Positions 24,960 to 31,825 of a DNA stretch of 35,531 nt are shown here, one piece after another. This DNA comes from an uncultured Actinomycetes bacterium (GTDB lineage Bacteria > Actinomycetota > Actinomycetes > Nanopelagicales > Nanopelagicaceae). Below the pieces are notes generated by a model. That model had not been told where the DNA came from. It saw only the letters and a list, made by a program, of their open reading frames with translations, and did not search any database. The position numbers were made by a program, and so were the translations under genes. The DNA lies in NCBI GenBank assembly GCA_903832395.1, contig CAILBF010000017.1, positions 1-35,531 of the forward strand, read 5' to 3'. Each line of letters begins with the position of its first letter. Positions within the stretch are counted from its first letter, which is position 1.

Positions 24960-26464
24960 TCGACCCAATTAAGCGTACGCTCAACCGCCTTTTTCCAATG
25001 TGAGTAACCAATTTCGCGAGTTTGCTCCGTACTAGTTGGCGTCCAACGCCTTGATTCCTGCCACTGTGATTTAAGTTCTTGAATTGATGACCAGAAACCA
25101 ACTGCAAGACCGGCGGCATAGGCCGCGCCTAGCGCCGTCGTTTCAGCAATGAGCGGTTTGGAGATTTCGATTCCCATAATGTCTGCTTGCATCTGCATGC
25201 ATAAAGCATTTGAAGTGATGCCTCCATCGACTCGCATTTGGCTCATCGGCACACCGCTATCGGCAATCATTGCATCGATGACATCGCGGGTTTGATAACA
25301 AATAGCTTCAAGAGCCGCTCGCGCAAGATGTGCTTTAGTCGCCGCGCGAGTTAGGCCAACGATTGCACCACGTGCATCGCTTCGCCAGTATGGGGCAAAA
25401 AGTCCCGAGAAAGCTGGAACAAAATAAACGCCAGCGGTGTCAGTGACGGAAGAGGCTAACTGCTCCGTCTCTGCTGCATTTGAAATAATTCCTAATTGAT
25501 CCCTTAACCATTGAATCGCAGAGCCCGTTACTGCAACTGAACCCTCAAGAGCATAATGTGCAGGCCGCTCGCCGAACTTAAAACATACTGTCGTCAATAA
25601 TCCATTCTTCGATCTAACAATGTCAGTGCCGGTGTTGAGTAGAGCGAAATTTCCAGTGCCGTAAGTAGTTTTAGATTCACCGCGCTCAAAACACAATTGG
25701 CCGACCATCGCGGCTTGTTGATCGCCTAAAATTCCAGCGATTGGAATTGCTGTTCCAAAAGGACCATGTGGATCGGTCAGTCCATACTGTTCAGATGAGG
25801 ATTGAATGCTTGGAAGCGAAGTTTTCTTAACGCCAAAGATGGACAACAGCTCATCATCCCACTCCAGAGTTTCAAGGTTCATCAATAATGTGCGGCTCGC
25901 ATTTGTTACATCGGTTGCATGAATCCCACCCCGTACACCGCCCGATAAATTCCACAGAAGCCACGAGTCGATAGTTCCAAAGCGCGCATTCTCACTATTG
26001 GCAGCTGGCACATTGGCGAGGAGCCAGTTCATTTTGCTGCCAGAGAAGTAAGGCGCAATTGTCAGACCAGTTTTAAATCGAATACTGTCTTTTTGAGCGG
26101 GAGTTAAGGCGGATAAAAACTCACTTGTTCGTGTGTCTTGCCAGACAATGGCGTGTGAGAGTGGTTGGCCAGTTGTGATATCCCATACAACAGTTGTTTC
26201 GCGTTGATTCGTAATTCCAATTGCCGCCAAATCCGAGCCCAAAATATCGGCCTGTTTGAGCGAGGCCACAATTACTTCCTGAGTTCGTTCCCAAATCTCG
26301 TTGGCATCGTGTTCAACCCAACCCGCCCGAGGCATTATTTGGCGGTGCTCTAATTGGTGTTGGCCAACAACTTTTCCGGCGTGGTCAAAAATCATAAAAC
26401 GGGTACTGCTCGTACCCTGATCCAAACTGCCGATGTATGTGCCTTGTGCCAAACCCGTCTCCAT
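24956..26464 (-). CDS. glpK: Glycerol kinase
   Basis: FGGY-family kinase that phosphorylates glycerol to glycerol-3-phosphate. 502 residues from the ATG at METGLAQGTYIGSLDQGTSS; an upstream TTG would add 14 residues without family similarity. Motifs include the phosphate loop DQGTSSTR, GITNQRETTVVWD, AIVWQDTRT, TYGTGNFALLNTG and the C-terminal VDGGITSNALCMQMQADI with ETTALGAAY. A TAGAGT box lies 13 nt before the start. It is divergent from glpD across 47 bp. No glycerol facilitator gene is adjacent. Confidence 0.96.
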   Translation of the reverse strand: METGLAQGTYIGSLDQGTSSTRFMIFDHAGKVVGQHQLEHRQIMPRAGWVEHDANEIWERTQEVIVASLKQADILGSDLAAIGITNQRETTVVWDITTGQPLSHAIVWQDTRTSEFLSALTPAQKDSIRFKTGLTIAPYFSGSKMNWLLANVPAANSENARFGTIDSWLLWNLSGGVRGGIHATDVTNASRTLLMNLETLEWDDELLSIFGVKKTSLPSIQSSSEQYGLTDPHGPFGTAIPIAGILGDQQAAMVGQLCFERGESKTTYGTGNFALLNTGTDIVRSKNGLLTTVCFKFGERPAHYALEGSVAVTGSAIQWLRDQLGIISNAAETEQLASSVTDTAGVYFVPAFSGLFAPYWRSDARGAIVGLTRAATKAHLARAALEAICYQTRDVIDAMIADSGVPMSQMRVDGGITSNALCMQMQADIMGIEISKPLIAETTALGAAYAAGLAVGFWSSIQELKSQWQESRRWTPTSTEQTREIGYSHWKKAVERTLNWVD

Positions 26465-26511
26465 TCGGTTAGGCTTAACTCTACAAAGGCCGTAATGGAG
26501 ATGCAAAGCAT
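26465..26511. promoter_or_regulatory. glpK/glpD divergent intergenic region
   Basis: 47 bp between the two start codons. Minus-strand TAGAGT (26483-26478) may be the glpK -10 box. On the plus side only a weak TACAAA (26482-26487) and a distant GGAG (26497-26500) are seen. A small inverted repeat ATGC-AAA-GCAT (26501-26511) abuts the glpD ATG. No clear operator palindrome. Confidence 0.3.
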
Positions 26512-28185
26512 ATGTTTTTATCCCAGCTAAACCCGCAGCAGCGTGAGAGCGCTATTGTCACTTTAGGCAGCGAGCACTTCGATGTTCTCGTTATCGGTGG
26601 GGGAGTTAACGGCGTAGGTGCGGCACTGGACGCGGCATCTCGCGGACTCAAAGTTGCACTGATTGAATCTCAAGACATTGCCGCAGGAACATCGAGTCGA
26701 TCAAGTAAGTTGATTCACGGCGGTCTTCGATACCTTGAGCAATACGATTTTAGGTTAGTGCGCGAGGCTTTGCATGAGCGCGAACTTTTAGTCTCTACCC
26801 TTTGCCCGCATCTAGTTAAACCAGTTGGCTTTTTATTTCCCCTGACTGAAAAGTTTAAAGAACGCACCTACGTGGGTGCAGGTCTGGCTTTATATGACGC
26901 ACTTCGCGGGTTTCAACGCTCACTACCATTCCACAAACATTTGAGCCAGAAGCAGATCAATGAAATTGCGCCTTCACTTCGCCCAGATATTATTTTGGGA
27001 GCAATTAAATATTTTGATGCCCAGGTCGATGATGCTCGACACACTTTATCGGTGGCCAGAACTGCTGCGCGCCACGGAGCGATAATTGCAACGCGCGTGA
27101 GCGCCGAATCTCTTATTCGCGAAGGTAAACGCATTACCGGCGTTAAGGCCAAGGATTTAGTAACTGGGAAATCGATTTCGATTAAAGCAGATGTAACTGT
27201 TATGTGTGCGGGTATTTGGAGCGATGAACTGCACACAAAGTTCGAACTTCAAGCTGGTTACAACGTCACAATGAGTAAAGGCGTTCATATTGTTCTACCT
27301 GGATCTGCCATTAAATCCGGTGCTGGAATAATTCTAAAAACACCAGTCTCCGTTTTGTTTATTATTCCGTGGGGCGATAAGTGGATTGTCGGAACAACTG
27401 ATACGCCTTACATGGGGGATCGAGCCGAACCTTTAGCAACCCGTGAAGATGTTCAATACATTTTGGATCAGGCAAATCGCGTTCTTTCCCCGCAGCTCAA
27501 TATGGAAGAGATAATCGGCATTTATGCAGGCCTTCGTCCGTTAGTTGCTAACAATAAGAATTCAAGTACAACTAAACTCTCGCGTGAGCACACTGTTGAT
27601 CGACCAGCGGCAGGATTTGTAAGTATCGCCGGTGGCAAGTACACCACGTATCGAATCATGAGTAAGGATGTTATTGATCTGGCAGTTAATGAGCTTCGTA
27701 AACTAACCCCTGAATCAGTCACCGAAAAACTGCCACTTGTTGGCGCTGATGGCTACTTTGCTTTGGTTCAGCAAATTGATCGATTAGCCGAAGAAAGTGG
27801 TTTAGGCGCCGAATGTATTACCCACTTGCTTAATCGCTATGGTTCGATGATTAGCGAGATTTTAACTTTAGTTAAAGAAAATCCATCGCTTTCCAAGAAA
27901 CTCACCAAGGAATTGCCGTACATTAAAGCCGAGATTTACTATGCGGCAAGCAGCGAAGGCGCACTGAGTGTTGATGATGTCATTTCACGTCGCACACACA
28001 TCGCTTTCGAGGCCAAAAACAATGGAGTTCATTTAGCTGAAGCAATCGCCGAAATTATCGCACCGGTCTTAGGCTGGTCGGCAAAAGAGCGAAAGAGTTC
28101 GATCGCTGCCTATGAAACCTTAGTCGAGCGAGAAGTAGTAGCACTGGCTACCACATTAAAGAAAAGCGAAAAAGTTAATTCTTAA
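26512..28185 (+). CDS. glpD: Glycerol-3-phosphate dehydrogenase (FAD, quinone-linked)
   Basis: Membrane-associated flavoenzyme oxidising glycerol-3-phosphate to dihydroxyacetone phosphate and passing electrons to quinone. 557 residues. The FAD-binding Rossmann motif is VIGGGVNGVGAALDAASRG at about 27-45, followed by GTSSRSSKLIHGGLRYLEQYD, which is diagnostic for GlpD. IIPWGDKWIVGTTDTPY, AGLRPLV and SIAGGKYTTYR follow, and the last ~130 residues are the C-terminal helical domain. Works directly with GlpK, divergently encoded. The 3' end overlaps the GH25 gene tail by 11 nt. Confidence 0.96.
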   Translation: MFLSQLNPQQRESAIVTLGSEHFDVLVIGGGVNGVGAALDAASRGLKVALIESQDIAAGTSSRSSKLIHGGLRYLEQYDFRLVREALHERELLVSTLCPHLVKPVGFLFPLTEKFKERTYVGAGLALYDALRGFQRSLPFHKHLSQKQINEIAPSLRPDIILGAIKYFDAQVDDARHTLSVARTAARHGAIIATRVSAESLIREGKRITGVKAKDLVTGKSISIKADVTVMCAGIWSDELHTKFELQAGYNVTMSKGVHIVLPGSAIKSGAGIILKTPVSVLFIIPWGDKWIVGTTDTPYMGDRAEPLATREDVQYILDQANRVLSPQLNMEEIIGIYAGLRPLVANNKNSSTTKLSREHTVDRPAAGFVSIAGGKYTTYRIMSKDVIDLAVNELRKLTPESVTEKLPLVGADGYFALVQQIDRLAEESGLGAECITHLLNRYGSMISEILTLVKENPSLSKKLTKELPYIKAEIYYAASSEGALSVDDVISRRTHIAFEAKNNGVHLAEAIAEIIAPVLGWSAKERKSSIAAYETLVEREVVALATTLKKSEKVNS

Positions 28186-29794
28186 TTTGGTTAGCGCAGC
28201 TATCTACTGAAGGCTTGGGAGTTGGCGTCGTTGTTGGCTTTGGAGTTGTAGTTGGTAATGGTGCCGGACCTTGAACCACGGTGAAACTTACAGGTTGACT
28301 GCTTTGAGCGTGCGTTCCAGATACATCGTTGAATTGAATTTTCCCCGCGTAAGTTCCAACTGGTAAACCTTTAACCGACAGTGTCCAAGTTCCACTTGTG
28401 GCACGGACCTGGGTTTGCGTTGGTTTTGGACTCGGCGTACTGATCGCATCAAAGACCAACTTAACACCACCGGTTACAACAGGCGTTGAGTCTGGACGCG
28501 CAACACTTACATTGAAAGAAACAACATTGCTTGTAGTTGGCACTGATTGTTTTTCAATCGTTAAGACAGTGGGTTCATTGATTGGCATTAAATCGACTTG
28601 TGCTGGTACCCAACTTCCCGCAACTAAACCCATAAATGCTTGGGCATCGCCTCTAAAAACGCTCAAGTCCAAACGCGCACCTGGAACGCCATATTTTGGG
28701 GCGATTCCGCAGGATGTGTACTGCCACATTGTCCATTGCGTGGCGCATGCAGCACTGGTCCATGAGTGCACATAACAACCTCCAGCTTTTAATCCAGGTT
28801 GATTGAGGGGATCTGCGGGATCGATTGCGTATTGCGCTAGCCAGAGTGGGTATTGAGTTAGCTCAGTAGTTCGCTGCATAGAGCCCTCGAGAAAACTAGA
28901 GTAGGAGTACACCATAGGAGTTTTGCCCGTCTTGGCTTTCAAAATGCCCAGAAAAGTTGTTGCCCAAAGCGTTACTTCGCTTTGTGAAGCATTCTTAAGG
29001 CACGTTCCACTGCTCGATACACGAACGCACTTATTCTCAAGATCTAATGCATACGGTAAATCTCGTTCGGTGTATCCACCGATTGAGGCGAGCCTCCATA
29101 TTACTTTTTGAGCCTGGGCAGTTGCATCTTGAATTATCGCCGCATCTCCAGTGACATCGGGCAAAGTCGCATAATGATAAAAGCCGGTATAAATTCCAGC
29201 GGCCTGTGCGGCACTGTGGTCCATGACTAAGTATTTCAACGCGAGCACATCGGCAGCATCTTTCGTATCTGATGCCTTAATCATGACAAATCGAACGCCT
29301 GCGTTATACATTTTTGCAAAATCAATTAGCTTGTCATTTGGATGTTGCCATCGGCTAATGTCGGCGCCATGAATTCGCCCGCCCGGACCAAACTGACCTA
29401 CGACCATGGCTGGATCAGTCTCAGATATTTGGACTATCTGTTTAATAGTTATAGTCCGGGTTGGAGAGTAAATCTTTTTCCCGTTAGATAGCGCACTTGC
29501 GCGGTAAGAAACTTTGGCGTTTAAGGCCGTTGCAAGAGCAGAGAGTTTCCACGTTCCAGCTTTGGCCGTCTTGGTTTTGAATAGAGTCGATTTCCATTTT
29601 CCAGCCGTGTTTATTTGAATCGATACTGCAACTCCCGATTTAGCGGGTTTGATAGTTCCGTAGAAAGTTATGAGTGCCTCACTTGCCGAAGGTGTTTGGC
29701 GCACAGTCAGGGAGAGTTGGGTGGTCGAAGCTGCAGTGCTTGGTACGCCAAAAGCTAATAGGGCAAGGGCAATGACAATGGCACGAAACTTCAT
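28175..29794 (-). CDS. Secreted GH25 muramidase-like glycoside hydrolase with Ig-like flanks
   Basis: 539 residues. The Sec signal peptide (RAIVIALALLAFGVPSTAA) probably ends near 22. An N-terminal beta-sandwich region spans ~24-120. The GH25 lysozyme barrel spans ~135-395 with GADISRWQHP (D145) and YALDLENK (D251, E253), the expected catalytic DxE. Another Ig-like domain (~405-510) is followed by a Thr/Pro/Lys-rich tail and a short end with a single Cys. Likely cleaves peptidoglycan glycan strands outside the cell, for wall remodelling or lysis of other bacteria; no phage genes are near. It is translationally coupled to the small gene upstream by an ATGA overlap. Confidence 0.88.
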   Translation of the reverse strand: MKFRAIVIALALLAFGVPSTAASTTQLSLTVRQTPSASEALITFYGTIKPAKSGVAVSIQINTAGKWKSTLFKTKTAKAGTWKLSALATALNAKVSYRASALSNGKKIYSPTRTITIKQIVQISETDPAMVVGQFGPGGRIHGADISRWQHPNDKLIDFAKMYNAGVRFVMIKASDTKDAADVLALKYLVMDHSAAQAAGIYTGFYHYATLPDVTGDAAIIQDATAQAQKVIWRLASIGGYTERDLPYALDLENKCVRVSSSGTCLKNASQSEVTLWATTFLGILKAKTGKTPMVYSYSSFLEGSMQRTTELTQYPLWLAQYAIDPADPLNQPGLKAGGCYVHSWTSAACATQWTMWQYTSCGIAPKYGVPGARLDLSVFRGDAQAFMGLVAGSWVPAQVDLMPINEPTVLTIEKQSVPTTSNVVSFNVSVARPDSTPVVTGGVKLVFDAISTPSPKPTQTQVRATSGTWTLSVKGLPVGTYAGKIQFNDVSGTHAQSSQPVSFTVVQGPAPLPTTTPKPTTTPTPKPSVDSCANQIKN

Positions 29795-30048
29795 CGCTCT
29801 GCTATCTCTACGTCGAGCCCCAAGAGTTCCAGGATGGTTGACTGGAGTAGACGGAGTTGTTTTACACGAGTTTGTGAGTATTCGTGAGCAGAGCCCAGCT
29901 TTCTGGAGTCGGAGAAGTCCAGGGTTAGCACCTTGCCATCGAAATCTGCCAAACGGGCATCAAAGAAAGCGAGCCACGTGACACGATCTTTCGCCAAAAG
30001 CGCATCGAGAACCTCGTTCCAGCGATTGCGAATCTGACTTAGCTCCAT
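29791..30048 (-). CDS. Small protein resembling the C-terminal domain of DNA polymerase III gamma/tau
   Basis: 85 residues. IRNRWNEVLDALLAKDRVTWLAFFDA and the DGKVLTLDF segment, then a helix ending LLGLDVEI, follow the pattern I know from the C-terminal region of actinobacterial DnaX (W-x-EVL, RVTW, G-x-LTL-x-F). The AAA+ ATPase part is entirely missing, so it is a stand-alone domain. The stop overlaps the GH25 ATG (ATGA). A minus-strand TAAAGT (30062-30057) lies 8 nt before the start. I infer the similarity by eye; a role in replication, or in regulating the coupled muramidase, is unknown. Confidence 0.55.
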   Translation of the reverse strand: MELSQIRNRWNEVLDALLAKDRVTWLAFFDARLADFDGKVLTLDFSDSRKLGSAHEYSQTRVKQLRLLQSTILELLGLDVEIAER

Positions 30049-30088
30049 AGTCGAGAACTTTACTCGTGTTGTAGCCCTGCCTTATGCC

Positions 30089-30757
30089 TTAGTGGTGAGG
30101 CGCGCCTAACCACTTGTAATACTCATTTACTAATTGGACACGTTGATTCTTGTTACGGTCGGGTTGAATATTAAATTCCTGAGCAACTCTAGAGATTATT
30201 TGTTCCACAGCCTTCTCACTAACATATCTCAGCCGCCCAATATGGGCATTAGTTGCGCCATCAGCAACCAGTCGCAACGTCTGGACTTGGATATCGGTGA
30301 GTTGAACGAGTAATCCACATAGTGATTTCTCTTCGATGCTGACACTTCCATTTATCCATGCAACTTTCTGATTCTCATCGGCGGCCACTTTAGATTCTTC
30401 AATTGCTGAACACAGAACCAAGAGGTCGGTAGCAGATTTTTTGAGAATAACTTTTGTACCCGCTGGAATATCAATATTTCTCTCACCTAGAAGACGAACG
30501 TCTGAGCAGCTTTCCAAAATAACTATCCCGACATCTGGTTTTGATTTGCGGAGGTTGATTGCAATCTTAATCGCTGAAATCCCGGCGATATGCATATCAA
30601 TAAGCACTACATCTGGCTGTAACCTTTGCAAAAGATTAAGTGCAACATTTTCACTTCGTGCCTCGCCAATAATGTCCATCTCATGCAAGCGAAGTGCGGG
30701 GACTAAAGTCGAGAGTTCGAAACCATCATCAACGACGACTAAAACTCGTTCATTCAT
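30089..30757 (-). CDS. LuxR/NarL-type response regulator (orphan)
   Basis: 222 residues. The N-terminal receiver domain (1-120) has the acidic pair D10-D11, phosphoacceptor D54 (VVLIDMHI) and the conserved K106 (ILKKS). The usual switch Thr/Ser region reads LESCS, so it is atypical. The C-terminal ~65 residues form a LuxR-like helix-turn-helix (LTDIQVQTLRLVADGATNAHIGRLRYVSEKAVEQIISRV), with a divergent LTxRE start. No histidine kinase is encoded nearby, so the signal is unknown. A minus-strand TACCCT -10 box lies 6 nt upstream, inside the terminator of the preceding gene. Possible targets include the adjacent minus-strand genes, but this is a guess. Confidence 0.82.
   Translation of the reverse strand: MNERVLVVVDDGFELSTLVPALRLHEMDIIGEARSENVALNLLQRLQPDVVLIDMHIAGISAIKIAINLRKSKPDVGIVILESCSDVRLLGERNIDIPAGTKVILKKSATDLLVLCSAIEESKVAADENQKVAWINGSVSIEEKSLCGLLVQLTDIQVQTLRLVADGATNAHIGRLRYVSEKAVEQIISRVAQEFNIQPDRNKNQRVQLVNEYYKWLGAPHH
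30091..30114 (-). repeat. Inverted repeat at the response regulator stop codon
   Basis: AGTGGT/ACCACT (30091-30096 and 30109-30114) encloses the palindrome AGGCGCGCCT, with one mismatch between them. It spans the final codons and stop of the response regulator. No T-tract follows on either strand, so it may be a 3'-end hairpin or a chance effect of His/Pro codons. Confidence 0.3.
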
Positions 30758-30792
30758 AAAAAAAGGGTAACAAAAAAGGTAGTGGTTACCCC
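30758..30792 (-). terminator. Intrinsic terminator of the NAD(P)H-hydrate dehydratase gene
   Basis: Read on the minus strand, GGGTAAC (30791-30785), a 13-nt loop and GTTACCC (30771-30765) form a perfect 7-bp stem followed at once by seven T (30764-30758), starting 13 nt after the gene's stop codon. The T-tract ends directly at the response regulator ATG, and the stem's 3' arm contains its putative -10 box. Confidence 0.65.
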
Positions 30793-30804
30793 TAGCCCGA
30801 GAAT

Positions 30805-31659
30805 TTAATCTAGCAATTGAGAGATGGCACCAGAGATCTCTATAACTATCATCTCCGCTGAGATAGGGCCTCCCCTAGAGGCAAACTTCGCTGCTTGTGC
30901 ATGTATGAATGCACCTGTTGCGGCCACGCGGGCCAGATGATTTACATCATTTAATATTTCAATTGAATTTGTGGCAACTAAGGCACCAATGATTCCAGCC
31001 AGCACATCACCAGAACCGGCCGTTGCAAGCCAAGGAGTTGCAACGGGAAGCTCAATAAGAAGTTGGTCATTGGCGACGTATGTTCGAGAGCCTTTTAACA
31101 GAACGGCAACACCCAAAGTAGAGGCTGCAACCTGGACCCATTTTTTTGGATCGGCTTCAATCGACTCAACGGAAACGGGAACTCCGCGAGCGGTCAGTAG
31201 AACTGATAGCTCACCGCTGTGGGGGAGGATAAGCGTTGGTTGTTCTAGGGAGCCGGCTAAATACAGTGCTCCGGCATCTAAAACAGTTGGTACTGACTGC
31301 AATTTTGCTAACTTAAACCATCGATGACGAAGCCATGTTGAGATGTCTGAATACTTTTTTGCAGGAATACCAGAGCCGATTAGCCACCCTGAAACTTTTC
31401 CCGGCTGAACGACTGCAGAAGGTGTTGTGTGCAGGACCAAGTGAGCCAGTCCGGATGAGCTATGAAAGCGAATCATACCGATACCGGTTGCTGCTGCAGC
31501 CGAAGTTGTTAGTACCGATGCGCCTGGGTATTGCGCCGAACCAGTAATGATTCCAATTACGCCGCGCGAATATTTATGATCTAAATCTGATGGGACAACG
31601 ATGCAACGCTGGGCATCGCGGGAACTCCATTTTTTAATTGCGCGTGTTATTTCAGCCAT
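30805..31659 (-). CDS. nnrD: ADP/ATP-dependent (S)-NAD(P)H-hydrate dehydratase
   Basis: Repairs hydrated NAD(P)H (NADHX/NADPHX) back to NAD(P)H. 284 residues of the ribokinase-like YjeF C-terminal domain: GVIGIITGSAQYPGAS near the N-terminus, WLIGSGIP, VLDAGALY, LPHSGELSVLL, LKGSRTYV and TPWLATAGSGDVLAGIIGAL with the conserved GDVLAG active-site loop. It is a single-domain form; the partner epimerase (NnrE), often fused to it, is not in the window. An intrinsic terminator follows. Confidence 0.9.
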   Translation of the reverse strand: MAEITRAIKKWSSRDAQRCIVVPSDLDHKYSRGVIGIITGSAQYPGASVLTTSAAAATGIGMIRFHSSSGLAHLVLHTTPSAVVQPGKVSGWLIGSGIPAKKYSDISTWLRHRWFKLAKLQSVPTVLDAGALYLAGSLEQPTLILPHSGELSVLLTARGVPVSVESIEADPKKWVQVAASTLGVAVLLKGSRTYVANDQLLIELPVATPWLATAGSGDVLAGIIGALVATNSIEILNDVNHLARVAATGAFIHAQAAKFASRGGPISAEMIVIEISGAISQLLD

Positions 31660-31735
31660 GGGTAACTATGGCATGAAATGAGTAATGAGTGATAACCCTT
31701 CAAAACCCGTACTTAGATTCATCGAAAGTGAGCCT
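31660..31735. promoter_or_regulatory. Divergent spacer between nnrD and the mgtA leader, possible promoter
   Basis: TAGATT at 31714-31719 on the plus strand is a plausible -10 box and would start a transcript near 31726, 10 nt before the small ORF at 31736. The minus-strand start of nnrD lacks a clear -10 box or Shine-Dalgarno. No strong operator palindrome was seen. Confidence 0.3.
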
Positions 31736-31825
31736 ATGTTAAAACGGAGGTCTGACGTCACACTCGGCACCATCATGAGCGCGCGATTACGCGAGTATGC
31801 TAAAAAAATGGAGGGGAGAATATGA
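31736..31825 (+). CDS. Small ORF (29 aa) overlapping the start of the MgtA-type ATPase gene
   Basis: A 29-codon ORF beginning MLKRRSDVTLG and ending KKMEGRI. Its TGA overlaps the ATPase ATG (ATGA), and it contains that gene's Shine-Dalgarno. It is strongly basic, with no membrane segment and no Pro-codon run like the enteric mgtL leader. Position suggests translational coupling or a leader role; real coding status is unproven. Confidence 0.35.
   Translation: MLKRRSDVTLGTIMSARLREYAKKMEGRI

Noticed and set aside
28398..28775. 125-codon reading frame opposite the GH25 gene
   Set aside because: Antisense to a well-supported gene, no family resemblance, no promoter or ribosome site.
28175..29794. 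GH25 gene as a phage endolysin
   Set aside because: It has a signal peptide and Ig-like flanks, and there are no holin, tail or integrase genes nearby.
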